Below the pieces are notes generated by a model that had not been told where the DNA came from, searched no databases, and saw only the letters and a program-made list of their open reading frames with translations. The translations under genes were made by a program, and so were the position numbers. From JANNRA01 sp031401035 (GTDB lineage Bacteria; Desulfobacterota; Binatia; HRBIN30; CADEER01): 52,133 bases of DNA. Shown here in pieces: positions 1 to 8,419 of the stretch; positions within the stretch are counted from its first letter, which is position 1; each line of letters starts with the position of its first letter. The stretch covers positions 1-52,133 of the forward strand of contig JANNRA010000223.1 of NCBI GenBank assembly GCA_031401035.1. Reading direction: 5' to 3'.

Positions 1-53
1 GGTGGTGGGCTTTGCGGTGGTGCGGGGGGCTCTGCTCTGCGTTGGGGGGGGGG

Positions 54-77
54 GGGGGGCGCCGGGCGGCGCCCCCC
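54..77 (-). terminator. GC-rich hairpin at the 3' end of the thiolase gene
   Basis: A perfect 10-bp stem (GGGGGGCGCC pairing with GGCGCCCCCC, loop GGGC) lies just beyond the stop codon of the leftward thiolase gene. It has no T tract, so termination is inferred from position and stability only. The neighbouring run of 16 G (44-59) overlaps one arm. Similar G-run hairpins follow other genes in this window. Confidence 0.45.
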
Positions 78-87
78 GCCGGGATGG

Positions 88-1320
88 TCAGTTGCCGACC
101 ACGAAGCAGACGCTGGTGGTGCCGGAGCCGCCGATGTTGAGGGTGGCGATGCGCTTGGCGCCCTCGACCTGGTAGTCGCCGGCGCTACCGGTCACCTGGC
201 GGTACGCGTCGAGCACCTGGCGGGTGCCGGTGGCGCCGACCGGGTGGCCGGCACCGATCAGGCCGCCGCTCGGGTTGATCGGCAACTTGCCGCCCATCTC
301 GATCGTACCGTCCTCGATCGCCTTCCACGACTCGCCCGGCTTGGTGATGCCGAAGTGGTCGATGGCCATGTACTCCGACGTGGTGAAGCAGTCGTGCGTT
401 TCGATCGCCTGCACGCCCCAGCAGTCCTTGACGCCGGCGCGCGTCAGCGCGTCGACGATCGTCTGACGGGTGTGCGGCAACACGTACGGATTGTCCTTGC
501 TCTCGGCCACCTTGGTAGCGAACTCGATCGGCGCCGTGCGGTGACCCCACCCGAGCAGCTTCGGAACGGAGCCGAGCGCGATGCCGCGCTTCTTGGCGTA
601 GGCGGCAGCGCCCTTCTCGGAGGCGAGGAAGAGCGACACGCAGCCGTCGGTCACCTGCGAGCAATCGGAGATCTTGATGCGCCCGCCGATGACGCTGTTG
701 AACTTGTCGTTGGCGTTGGCGTGCTCCTCGGTCATGTACCAATTGCGCGTCTGGGCGAGCGGATTGCGCTTGGCGTTCGAGTAATTGACCGCCGAGATGT
801 GCGCCAGGTGCTCGTCCTTCAGGCCGAAGCGCTTGTCGTACTCATCGCCGAGGCGTCCGAACAGCTTGGGGAAGGGAAACTCGATGCCCTTCGCTTCGCG
901 GTCGTACCAGGCGGCAGTGCCGAGGAAGTCACCGCCGCGCTTGGGGTCGACGGTCTTCATCTGCTCGACGCCGACGACCATCGCCACATCGTAGCGTCCA
1001 GCCTCGATCTCCGCCGAGGCGGCGAGGATGGCGATCGAGCCGGAGGCACAGGCGGCCTCGTGGCGCGACGTCGGCAGGCCCGAGAGGGCGGGGTCGACAT
1101 CAAGCAGGAAGGCGCCGAGATGGCCCTGCATGGCGTACAGTTCGGCGGCGAAGTTGCCGACGTGCCCCACCTCGATCTCTTGCGCATCGAGGCCGGTCGC
1201 TTCCAGACCACCGAGCACACCCTCGCGCATCATGGCGACGATATGCTTGCTCTCCTTGGTCCAGTTGCGGGCGAAATCGGTCTGGTAACCACCGAGGACG
1301 TAGACTGCCGGTGCCGCCAT
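88..1320 (-). CDS. Thiolase-family acetyl-CoA acetyltransferase
   Basis: A 410-residue thiolase-fold enzyme expected to condense or cleave acyl-CoA thioesters in the cytoplasm. The nucleophilic Cys is C91 in the context HEAACASGS, and the C-terminal active-site block GAGHPVGATG carries the catalytic His. The usual C-terminal CxG motif is not obvious (GGSGTTSVC instead), as in the SCP2/thiolase-like branch, so it may not be a classical PhaA-type beta-ketothiolase. The ATG at 1320 has a strong ribosome site (GAAGGAGAG). It lies 99 bases downstream of a co-directional 3-hydroxyacyl-CoA dehydrogenase, and the pair could make or degrade 3-hydroxyacyl-CoA feeding the ethylmalonyl-CoA genes nearby. 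Substrate chain length cannot be read from the sequence. Confidence 0.9.
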   Translation of the reverse strand: MAAPAVYVLGGYQTDFARNWTKESKHIVAMMREGVLGGLEATGLDAQEIEVGHVGNFAAELYAMQGHLGAFLLDVDPALSGLPTSRHEAACASGSIAILAASAEIEAGRYDVAMVVGVEQMKTVDPKRGGDFLGTAAWYDREAKGIEFPFPKLFGRLGDEYDKRFGLKDEHLAHISAVNYSNAKRNPLAQTRNWYMTEEHANANDKFNSVIGGRIKISDCSQVTDGCVSLFLASEKGAAAYAKKRGIALGSVPKLLGWGHRTAPIEFATKVAESKDNPYVLPHTRQTIVDALTRAGVKDCWGVQAIETHDCFTTSEYMAIDHFGITKPGESWKAIEDGTIEMGGKLPINPSGGLIGAGHPVGATGTRQVLDAYRQVTGSAGDYQVEGAKRIATLNIGGSGTTSVCFVVGN

Positions 1321-1419
1321 GGGGTCTCTCCTTCCGCGGTGGGTCTTTGGGTCTGCCCACCCAACAAACGTGTAGACTAGCCCCGGCTCGATGCCGAGGC
1401 AAGGTAACTGAACCGTGCT

Positions 1420-2727
1420 TCAGGCCGCGAAGAAGCGCCCCACGTTGACGCCGGGGAGGTTGAAGAGCCGCTGTCCGGGCTGGGCGCTTGCCAGCACCTT
1501 GGGGACGGGGAGGCCAGCCTTCTCTAGGGCGGCGATCGTCTGCTTGAGCCCCATGACATCGACCATCACGGTCGGCGGCGCCCAGTTGAATCCGAAGCCC
1601 ATGATCTTGTCGACGTCGCTGGCAGTGCGCACCACCTCGCCGTCGCCGACGCGGTTGAGGGCGTAGCTGACGTAGCCGAGCACCACCTTGCGGGCGAGAT
1701 CGGCCTCCTTGCCCTTGGCGTCGAGGAAGACCTTGAAAGCTTCCTGGTAGCGGCCGACGTTGTGCAAGGTCCGCATGCTCTCGACGAACGGCAGCGGCGT
1801 GACCTTGGTGTCGCTGGGCGACTTGTAGCCGCCGCTCTTCGGGTCGAGCACCAGGTTGACGTTCTTGCCGTCTTCCTTGACGCGGCGATAGAAACCGCCG
1901 CGCTCGGGCGTCTTGTTGCCGAGGTGCCCCTCATCGATGAGCTCGGCGACATACGTCGGCAACAGGAAGGCGGCGTGCGCCTCGTCTTTGATGTTGGCGT
2001 GGACGTTGTCGACGATCGCCTTGTGCACGTCCCAGCCGACCAGGTCGACCGTCGACAGCGGCGGCATCGCACGGCCGGTGTACGGGCCGATCAGGTAGTC
2101 GATGAAAGCGACGCCGTGTTCAGCGGCGAGTTGGGCGCACTCGTTGAGGACCTTGAAGCCGACGCGATTGCCGGCGAAGGCGGGCAGGTCGTTGCACAGC
2201 GTGATGACGCGCCCGAAGCGGCGCTCCATCATTTCGACGACGGCCGGCACCAGCTTGGGGTCGGTCTCGGCGTGCGGGATGACCTCGGTACCGACGATGA
2301 CACTCGGTGGGTTGAACAGATGGATGCCGAGAAAATTCTTGCGGAAGCTCTCCGAGCGGCCCGCCGCCATGCCGGTGATCGACAGACCGGAGGAGACGGT
2401 CGCGACGATGGAGTCGGGCCGGCGCGCCTTGTCGACACGCGCGAAGAAGTCCTTCTTGATCTCCATGTCCTCGGCCAGGGCCTCGAAGATGAGATCGGCT
2501 TTGCTCACCGCTTCGTTCAGGTCGGCGTCATAAGTCCCCACCGACATGCGGTTTCCGATGGTGATGGATTTGGCCATGTTCTGCGCGCCGACGAGCCCCT
2601 CGCGGGCTTTCTCGGCCGAACGCGCGAGCAGCACGACATCGCAGCCGCCGGCGGCAAAGACTTCGGCGCTCCCGGCGCCCATGGTGCCGTTGGCACCGAG
2701 AACAACGACTCGCTTGATGTCGACCAT
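1420..2727 (-). CDS. 3-hydroxyacyl-CoA dehydrogenase
   Basis: A 435-residue NAD-dependent 3-hydroxyacyl-CoA dehydrogenase that interconverts 3-hydroxyacyl- and 3-ketoacyl-CoA. The N-terminal Rossmann fold is clear (VVVLGANGTMGAG, residues 7-19), with Ala in place of the more usual second Gly. The catalytic segment GIHLFNPP and the downstream HAE are present, followed by the two helical C-terminal domains. The full-length form lacks the enoyl-CoA hydratase half seen in FadB/FadJ, so this is a stand-alone dehydrogenase. The ATG at 2727 is preceded by AAAGGAG at good spacing. The gene sits directly upstream of, and is probably co-transcribed with, the thiolase at 88-1320. It could reduce acetoacetyl-CoA in the ethylmalonyl-CoA route or act in beta-oxidation; the sequence does not decide. 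Confidence 0.9.
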   Translation of the reverse strand: MVDIKRVVVLGANGTMGAGSAEVFAAGGCDVVLLARSAEKAREGLVGAQNMAKSITIGNRMSVGTYDADLNEAVSKADLIFEALAEDMEIKKDFFARVDKARRPDSIVATVSSGLSITGMAAGRSESFRKNFLGIHLFNPPSVIVGTEVIPHAETDPKLVPAVVEMMERRFGRVITLCNDLPAFAGNRVGFKVLNECAQLAAEHGVAFIDYLIGPYTGRAMPPLSTVDLVGWDVHKAIVDNVHANIKDEAHAAFLLPTYVAELIDEGHLGNKTPERGGFYRRVKEDGKNVNLVLDPKSGGYKSPSDTKVTPLPFVESMRTLHNVGRYQEAFKVFLDAKGKEADLARKVVLGYVSYALNRVGDGEVVRTASDVDKIMGFGFNWAPPTVMVDVMGLKQTIAALEKAGLPVPKVLASAQPGQRLFNLPGVNVGRFFAA

Positions 2728-2835
2728 ACGCGCGGGTGCTCCTTTGATTCAGAAATGATGGGGCGAAACTCCCGTCGCCTAGAATAGTTCCCGTGCCAAC
2801 TCAAGCACCTGTGGAGCGCGCGATGCCGCCGCCAC

Positions 2836-5106
2836 TCAGCCGCGGCCAGCCTGGTCGCGCCCGGCGCCGCCCAGCCAGCGCGGCGCCCACCAGTTCCAGT
2901 CGCCGAACAGGCGCATGGTGGCCGGGACGATCAGAACGCGCACCAACGTCGCGTCGAGCGCGACGGCCAACGCCAGCGAGACGCCCAGCGCCTTGACGAC
3001 GACGACGCTGGCCATGGCGAAGGCGCCGAAGACGATGACCATGATCAGCGCCGCGCTGGTGACCAGCCGTCCGGTGCGTTCGAGACCCTCCGCCACCGCC
3101 CAGGTGTTGTCTCCGCAGCGCAGGTACTCCTCGCGCATACGCGACAGCATCAGCACCTCGTAGTCCATCGACAGACCGAAGACGGCGCAGAACAGCAGCG
3201 TCGGCACCGTCGGGTCGATCGGCGCCGCCTCGAAATGCAGCAGCGTGGCCAGATTGCCGTCCTGGAAGATCCACACCAGGGCGCCGAAGGAGGCGGTGAT
3301 GGACAACAGGTTCATCAGCACCGCCTTGAGCGGCAGCAACACCGAGCGCAGCAGGATGAACAGGGCGACGTAGGTGACGACGATGATGAAGCCGATGGCG
3401 CGCGGCGCGCGGGCAAGGGTGAACTCGCTGATGTCGAGGTCGTGCGCGGTGGCGCCGGTGACCAGCAGGGTGCCGTCGGCGACGCGCGGGTCGGCGCGTA
3501 CGGCGTGCACGATGGCGCGCGCCTCGGGGCTGGCCGGGGCGGCGTCGGTGACCAGCGTCAGCAGTGCCACCGACTCGCCGACGACCAGGCGACGCATGCG
3601 CAGTGCGTCGGGCGGCAGCCAATCATCGGGCATCTCGGCGTCGGCTTCGAAGAAGTCGCGCGTCAAGCGCGAGTCGCTGTCGACGACGCCCTCGAACTTG
3701 GCGACGCCGGGCAGCTGCAAGAAGCGTTGGCCGAGATCGTAGAGGGCCGTCACCCGTTCCGTCGTCAGGGCGGGACTGGTCGGGAACTTGGCGACGACCT
3801 GGATGCGGTTGCGCACCTGATCGGGAAAGGCGACGCGCAGCTCCTCGTAGACATCGCGCGCGGCGATGCCGTGCGGCAGCGTGTGCACGTCGGCGGCGGC
3901 CATGGTCAGGCGGGCAAACGGCGCCCCGAGGGCGAGCAGGAAGGCCAGTGTCGGCAGCAGCACCAGCAGCGGGCGGCGCATGACCCAATTCGCCAGGCGC
4001 TTCCAGACGCCTTCGCTGTCGATCAGGCGGGGCAGGGGGAGATGGCCGGCGTCGATGCGCGGGCCGAGCACCACCAGCATGGCCGGCAGAAAGGTCAGCG
4101 CCGCCAGGACCGACAGGACGACGACGATGCCGGCGGCGAGGCCCATGCTAGCCAGGAAGGAGCCGCGGAAGAACAGCAAGCTGCCGAGCCCGATGGCCAC
4201 CGCGATGCCGGAGAAGACGACGGCGTGGCCGGCGGTGGTCATCGCCGTCACTAATGCGTCGCGCAAGGAAGCGCCGGCGGCGAGCTCGTCGCGGTAGCGG
4301 CTGACGATAAACAGCGAGTAGTCGATGGCGACGCCGAGGCCGACGAGCGTGGCGATGTTGATCGCGTACACGGCCATGTCCATGAAGTGCGACAGGGCCG
4401 TGACGATGGCGATGCCGGTGGTCACCGCCAGCGCGCCGATGCCGACCGACAGCGCCGCCGCGGCGGCGGAGCGGAAGACGACCAGCAACACCAACAGCGC
4501 CAACGGCAGGCTGATGAGCTCGGCGCGCAGCAGGTCGCGCTCGTTGGCCACATTCAGGTCGTGTCGAAACGGCAGGTTGCCGGTGAAGCCGATGTCGAGG
4601 ACGTCCGAACGCACCGCGTCGCGCAGCGAGGGGAACTGCTCGGCGGCGGTCGAGAAGTCGGCGCGCAAGGCGACGATGGCCATCGCCGCGCGCTGGGTCG
4701 GCGCCGACAGGCGCTCGACGACCAGCGGCGGCGCGTCGTCGGGCGCCAGCACGCTGCGTACGCGCGTGTCGGCGCGCAGTGGCGCCAGGGCGGCGGTCAG
4801 GGCGGCGGTGAAGCGCGGGTCGCCCGGGGCCAGGTCGCGACCGCGCAACAGGATCACGAACGAGGAGTCGCCGGGGTACGACAGTTCACGCTCGATCAGG
4901 CGTTGCGCGCTGTCCGACTCGATGCCCTCGGTGGTGCCGGCGCTGAGGCGGCCGCCGTGCCACAGCATCAGGCCGGCCAGGGCCAGGACGATCGCGCAGA
5001 CGGCGAGAATCGGACCAGGCCGCCGCAGGGCGAATCGAGCGAGCGACCCGAGCAGGCCGCCATGAACGGAGGAATCGCGCATCGGCACCGACCGACCTCC
5101 GCTCAT
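2836..5106 (-). CDS. MMPL/RND-family membrane exporter
   Basis: A 756-residue polytopic inner-membrane protein with the internal duplication typical of MMPL/HpnN-type RND transporters. There is an N-terminal membrane helix (about residues 28-50), a periplasmic domain, a block of helices (about 210-400), then a second periplasmic domain and a second helical block (about 560-740). The conserved intramembrane stretch GVAIDYSLFIVSRYRDE in the first half matches GLSMDYEVLMLSRMREEY in the second; the Asp residues are the likely proton-relay residues. It probably exports lipids or hydrophobic compounds such as hopanoids; the substrate is unknown. Two starts are possible: ATG 5106, or ATG 5082, which is preceded by GGAGGT. 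It is transcribed away from ecm with only 70 bases between them. Confidence 0.88.
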   Translation of the reverse strand: MSGGRSVPMRDSSVHGGLLGSLARFALRRPGPILAVCAIVLALAGLMLWHGGRLSAGTTEGIESDSAQRLIERELSYPGDSSFVILLRGRDLAPGDPRFTAALTAALAPLRADTRVRSVLAPDDAPPLVVERLSAPTQRAAMAIVALRADFSTAAEQFPSLRDAVRSDVLDIGFTGNLPFRHDLNVANERDLLRAELISLPLALLVLLVVFRSAAAAALSVGIGALAVTTGIAIVTALSHFMDMAVYAINIATLVGLGVAIDYSLFIVSRYRDELAAGASLRDALVTAMTTAGHAVVFSGIAVAIGLGSLLFFRGSFLASMGLAAGIVVVLSVLAALTFLPAMLVVLGPRIDAGHLPLPRLIDSEGVWKRLANWVMRRPLLVLLPTLAFLLALGAPFARLTMAAADVHTLPHGIAARDVYEELRVAFPDQVRNRIQVVAKFPTSPALTTERVTALYDLGQRFLQLPGVAKFEGVVDSDSRLTRDFFEADAEMPDDWLPPDALRMRRLVVGESVALLTLVTDAAPASPEARAIVHAVRADPRVADGTLLVTGATAHDLDISEFTLARAPRAIGFIIVVTYVALFILLRSVLLPLKAVLMNLLSITASFGALVWIFQDGNLATLLHFEAAPIDPTVPTLLFCAVFGLSMDYEVLMLSRMREEYLRCGDNTWAVAEGLERTGRLVTSAALIMVIVFGAFAMASVVVVKALGVSLALAVALDATLVRVLIVPATMRLFGDWNWWAPRWLGGAGRDQAGRG

Positions 5107-5126
5107 ACCCGCCGGAGCGTGCCAAG

Positions 5127-5203
5127 GCGAGCAACCCCGGTTGCTGGCCCGCGAAGCGACCCGCTATGGTCCAGGCATGGCGCAACGCGAGCAACCCTGG
5201 TTG
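5127..5203. repeat. Direct repeat of a CAACC-N2-GGTTG dyad around the ecm start
   Basis: A 17-bp sequence (GCGAGCAACCCCGGTTG) at 5127-5143 recurs with one mismatch at 5187-5203, 60 bases apart. Each copy contains the inverted repeat CAACC-NN-GGTTG. The first copy overlaps the -35 region of the proposed ecm promoter and the second lies in codons 4-9 of ecm. This could be a paired operator or a chance duplication; the second copy encodes conserved residues (QPW), which weakens the operator reading. Confidence 0.35.
5141..5170 (+). promoter_or_regulatory. Putative sigma-70-type promoter of ecm
   Basis: TTGCTG (5141-5146), an 18-base spacer and TATGGT (5165-5170) end only 6 bases before the ATG at 5177. 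Transcription would start at or next to the A of the start codon, giving a leaderless mRNA. No Shine-Dalgarno sequence is visible, which fits. Confidence 0.5.
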
Positions 5204-7132
5204 ATGCGGACCTACGCGGGGCACTCCAACCCGCGCGCCGCGAATCAGCTGTACCGGACCAACCTCGGCAAGGGGCAGACCGGCCTGAGCGTTGCCTTCG
5301 ATCTGCCGACACAGACCGGCTACGACTCCGACGACCCGATGGCCGCCGGTGAGGTCGGCAAGGTCGGCGTGCCGATCTCGCACATCGAGGACATGGAGGC
5401 GCTCTTCGCCGAGATCCCGCTGGCGAAGATGAACACCTCGATGACCATCAACGCGACGGCGGCCTGGCTGCTGGCGCTGTACATCGCCACGGCCGAACGC
5501 CAGGGCGCCGAGCGCACCAGCCTGCGCGGGACGACCCAGAACGACATCATCAAGGAATTCCTCTCGCGTGGCACGTTCATCTTTCCACCCGAGCCGTCGC
5601 TGCGCCTGACCGTCGACACCATCGAGTACAGCGTCCGCCACCTGCCCGCCTGGAACCCGATGAACCTGTGCAGCTACCACCTGCAGGAGGCGGGGGCGAC
5701 ACCGGTGCAGGAGATCGCCTTCACGCTCGCCAATGCCTGCGCCATCCTCGACCGCGCCGGCCAGCGCCAGGGCGTGTCGATCCCCGATGTGGTCGGCCAG
5801 CTGTCGTTCTTCGTCAACGCCGGCATTCGCTTCGTCGAGGAGATCTGCAAGCTGAAGGCCTTCGCGCGCCTGTGGGATCGCCTGACGCAGCAGCGCTACG
5901 GTGTCGAGGACGCCCGCAAGCGCCGCTTCCGTTACGGCGTGCAGGTGAACTCGCTGGGGCTGACCGCGCAGCAGCCCGAGAACAACGTGCAGCGCATCGT
6001 CCTCGAGGCGCTGGCCGTGACCCTGTCGAAGGAGGCGCGGGCGCGTTCGATCCAGCTGCCGGCGTGGAACGAGGCGCTCGGCCTGCCGCGACCCTGGGAT
6101 CAGCAGTGGTCGTTGCGCATCCAGCAGGTGATGGCCTTCGAGACCGACATGCTCGAGTACGACCGCGACATCTTCGACGGCTCGCTGGTCATCGAGGAGA
6201 AGGTCGCGGAGTTGATGGCCGGCGCCGAGGCCGAGCTACAGCGCATCGACGGGCTCGGCGGCGCGGCGCAGGGGCTGGACTTCATGAAACAGGCGCTGGT
6301 GGCTTCGCACGCCGCGCGCCAACGCCGCATCGAGTCGAAGGACCTTCTCGTCGTCGGCGTCAACGCCTACACCGAGCACGAGGCGTCGCCGCTCACCGCC
6401 GGTGGGCTCGACGCCATCCTCACCGTCGATCCGGCCAACGAACGCGAGCAGATCGAGCGCCTGCGCGCCTTTCGCGTCGCCCGCAATGCGACCGACGTGG
6501 CGGCGGCACTGCGCGGTCTCAGCGACGCCGCCCGCGGCGGGGAGAATATCATGCCGGCCTCGATCCGCGCCGCTCAGGCCGGCATCACCACCGGCGAGTG
6601 GGCCGGTGCCCTGCGCGCGGTGTTCGGCGAATTTCGTGCGCCGACTGGCCTGGCCGGCGCCGCCGCGGCGCCGCGCAGCGACGCGCTCGACGCGCTGCGT
6701 GCCCGCACCGCGGCGGTGGCGCAGCAGGTCGGCCATCCGCTCCGCCTGCTGGTCGGCAAGCCCGGCCTCGACGGTCACTCGAACGGCGCCGAACAGGTGG
6801 CGGTACGGGCCAAGGACGCCGGATTCGAGGTCATCTACCAGGGCATCCGTCTGACGCCGGAGGAGATCGTCGCCTCGGCGCTGGAGGAGGACGTCGACGC
6901 CATCGGCCTGTCGATCCATTCCGGCTCGCACATGACCCTGGTGCCGCGCATCCTCGACCTCCTGCGCGAACGCGGCGGCGCCATTCCGGTGGTGGTCGGC
7001 GGTATCATCCCCGACGCCGACCGCCGCGCCCTGCAGGCCCTCGGCGTGGCGCGCATCTGGACGCCGGGCGAGGCGACGCTGACCGACATCATCGGCGACC
7101 TCGCCGACGTCATCGCCGAGGCCCAGCGCTAG
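5177..7132 (+). CDS. ecm: Ethylmalonyl-CoA mutase, coenzyme B12-dependent
   Basis: A 651-residue adenosylcobalamin enzyme that converts (2R)-ethylmalonyl-CoA to (2S)-methylsuccinyl-CoA, the signature step of the ethylmalonyl-CoA pathway. The Ecm/MeaA clade is recognised by the start RPWLMRTYAGHS-type sequence (here QPWLMRTYAGHS), FDLPTQTGYDSD, KMNTSMTINATAAW, GTTQNDIIKE and ENNVQRIVLEALAVT; methylmalonyl-CoA mutase has SMTMNGAVLP at the equivalent place, as in the second mutase of this window. The C-terminal B12 domain has DGHSNG (532-537) with the cobalt-ligating His534, and the GLSIHSGSH and VVGGIIP loops. The ATG at 5177 is preferred over an in-frame TTG at 5141 because only the shorter form matches the family N-terminus. 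The gene is divergent from the MMPL exporter. Recognised from family motifs; no alignment was run. Confidence 0.9.
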   Translation: MAQREQPWLMRTYAGHSNPRAANQLYRTNLGKGQTGLSVAFDLPTQTGYDSDDPMAAGEVGKVGVPISHIEDMEALFAEIPLAKMNTSMTINATAAWLLALYIATAERQGAERTSLRGTTQNDIIKEFLSRGTFIFPPEPSLRLTVDTIEYSVRHLPAWNPMNLCSYHLQEAGATPVQEIAFTLANACAILDRAGQRQGVSIPDVVGQLSFFVNAGIRFVEEICKLKAFARLWDRLTQQRYGVEDARKRRFRYGVQVNSLGLTAQQPENNVQRIVLEALAVTLSKEARARSIQLPAWNEALGLPRPWDQQWSLRIQQVMAFETDMLEYDRDIFDGSLVIEEKVAELMAGAEAELQRIDGLGGAAQGLDFMKQALVASHAARQRRIESKDLLVVGVNAYTEHEASPLTAGGLDAILTVDPANEREQIERLRAFRVARNATDVAAALRGLSDAARGGENIMPASIRAAQAGITTGEWAGALRAVFGEFRAPTGLAGAAAAPRSDALDALRARTAAVAQQVGHPLRLLVGKPGLDGHSNGAEQVAVRAKDAGFEVIYQGIRLTPEEIVASALEEDVDAIGLSIHSGSHMTLVPRILDLLRERGGAIPVVVGGIIPDADRRALQALGVARIWTPGEATLTDIIGDLADVIAEAQR

Positions 7133-7220
7133 TGTGTGGCGTGGACGTCATCGCCAGGTGCATGCGCGCTTGACAGGCGGGTCGGCGCGCTGGTCTGACC
7201 CCGCTGCGGGGAGGACGGCG

Positions 7221-8243
7221 ATGTACGACCGGAGCACACGATTGTTCGGACTGCTGTGGATGCTGAGCGTGGCGCTCACCCTGGCGGCGCCAAGGACGGC
7301 GGAGGCGATGTGCTGCCTGTGCCGCAGTTGCGGTGTGGCGCCGTTCTGCGTCGACGGCAGCGGCGGCTCGGTGGCGTGCGCGACTTTCTGCGTCCAGTCC
7401 GGCTGCGCCAGCACGGTCTTCGACAGTGTCGACAGCTGCGCCGGCGGCTGCGGCGTGCAGCCCGATGCGCCTACCGCCACGCCGAGCGCGACGCGCACGG
7501 AGACGCCGAGCGCGACGCCGACCGCCACCGCGACGACGACGGCGACGCTGAGCGCTACGCCGACGGATACCGAGACGCCGACGCCCACCGAGACGCCGAC
7601 CGCGACCGCGACCGCGACCGCGCCGCCCACCGAGACGCCGACGCCGACGCCGACGGTGAGCGAGACGCCGACGCCGTCGCCGACGCCCGGGCTCGGCGGC
7701 AGGATTCGCTACTACGTCGCCGAGCGGCCGGTCGAGGCGGTCACCGTTGCCGTGCTCGGCGACGCGCCGGCCAGCACCAGCAGCGACGCCAGCGGCGCCT
7801 TCGGGTTCGCCAGCGCCGGCCCGGGCAACATCGCGCTGCGGCCGCAGAAGGACGGCGACTTCAACGATGCGGTGACCTCGCTCGACGCCGCCTTCGTCCT
7901 GCAACTGGTGGCCGGCCTGCGCACCTTCAGCGCCGACCAGCGTCTCGCCGCCGACGTCACCGGCAACGGCACCGTCAGCACCCTCGACGCGGTGCGGATC
8001 CTCGAGTTCCAGGCCGGCCTCCTCGCGCGCTTCGAGAGCGCCGAATTCTGCGGGTCGGATTGGCTCTTCCGCCCCGATCCCGCCGCGGCAGCGAACCAGA
8101 CGCTGGTCCAACCCCTGGTGTCGAGCGGCGTCTGCCAACCGGGGCGCATCAACTACACGCCGGTCGAGCCGCCGCTCGGCGGCCAGGATTTCGTCGCCAT
8201 CCTGCTCGGCGACTGCACCGGCAACTGGACCCCAGCGCCGTGA
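7221..8243 (+). CDS. Secreted protein with Thr/Pro linker and dockerin type I-like repeats
   Basis: A 340-residue exported protein. Residues 1-29 form a signal peptide ending in AEA. A Cys-rich head follows (about 30-77, 13 Cys including CCLCRSC), then about 70 residues of low-complexity Thr/Pro linker (PTATP, TETPTPT units). The C-terminal part has a short beta-rich segment and a dockerin type I-like pair of calcium-binding loops (GDFNDAVTSLDAAFVLQLV and DVTGNGTVSTLDAVRILEF). Dockerins usually dock to cohesins, but no cohesin is present here, so the role is unknown; a cell-surface or adhesive part is plausible. A strong ribosome site (GGGGAGGA, 7208-7215) picks the ATG at 7221. The repeat-rich linker DNA differs from its neighbours. 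Confidence 0.8.
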   Translation: MYDRSTRLFGLLWMLSVALTLAAPRTAEAMCCLCRSCGVAPFCVDGSGGSVACATFCVQSGCASTVFDSVDSCAGGCGVQPDAPTATPSATRTETPSATPTATATTTATLSATPTDTETPTPTETPTATATATAPPTETPTPTPTVSETPTPSPTPGLGGRIRYYVAERPVEAVTVAVLGDAPASTSSDASGAFGFASAGPGNIALRPQKDGDFNDAVTSLDAAFVLQLVAGLRTFSADQRLAADVTGNGTVSTLDAVRILEFQAGLLARFESAEFCGSDWLFRPDPAAAANQTLVQPLVSSGVCQPGRINYTPVEPPLGGQDFVAILLGDCTGNWTPAP

Positions 8244-8274
8244 AGGCGGGGGGACGACGCGGGCCCTTCCGGGA

Positions 8275-8345
8275 TTATCCGTACGTAAGCATTCCTTATG
8301 TGTTGAGTTGCTGTTCGAAAAGTGTAACTCACAGTTCAATTACGC
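8275..8345 (+). promoter_or_regulatory. AT-rich regulatory region upstream of the mcl operon
   Basis: A markedly AT-rich patch in otherwise about 70% GC sequence. It contains the palindrome TACGTA, and an inverted repeat TGAGTT (8304-8309) / AACTCA (8326-8331) separated by 16 bases. No confident -35/-10 pair was found. The position, in the 176-base gap before mcl, suggests promoter and operator for the mcl-FAH-pckG group. Confidence 0.4.
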
Positions 8346-8419
8346 GCGCGGAGCACGGCCGAGGGCAGCGGCGGTCGGAAGCGCGCAGGTCGTCGGGCCG
8401 CTGCCGGTGAGGATCATGC

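Noticed and set aside
44..59. Run of 16 G as a biological signal
   Set aside because: Near the contig edge, homopolymer runs are often assembly or sequencing artefacts; only the adjoining hairpin is reported.
244..1380. Plus-strand open frame opposite the thiolase
   Set aside because: Composition is an antisense artefact; the thiolase on the other strand has full catalytic motifs and a ribosome site.
5141..5176. Longer ecm start at TTG 5141
   Set aside because: The added 12 residues do not resemble Ecm and would place the start codon inside the -35 box.
7480..7690. Repeats resembling a CRISPR or tandem regulatory array
   Set aside because: The repetition is codon-level (Thr/Pro/Ala/Glu linker) in frame within the secreted protein, with no spacers.
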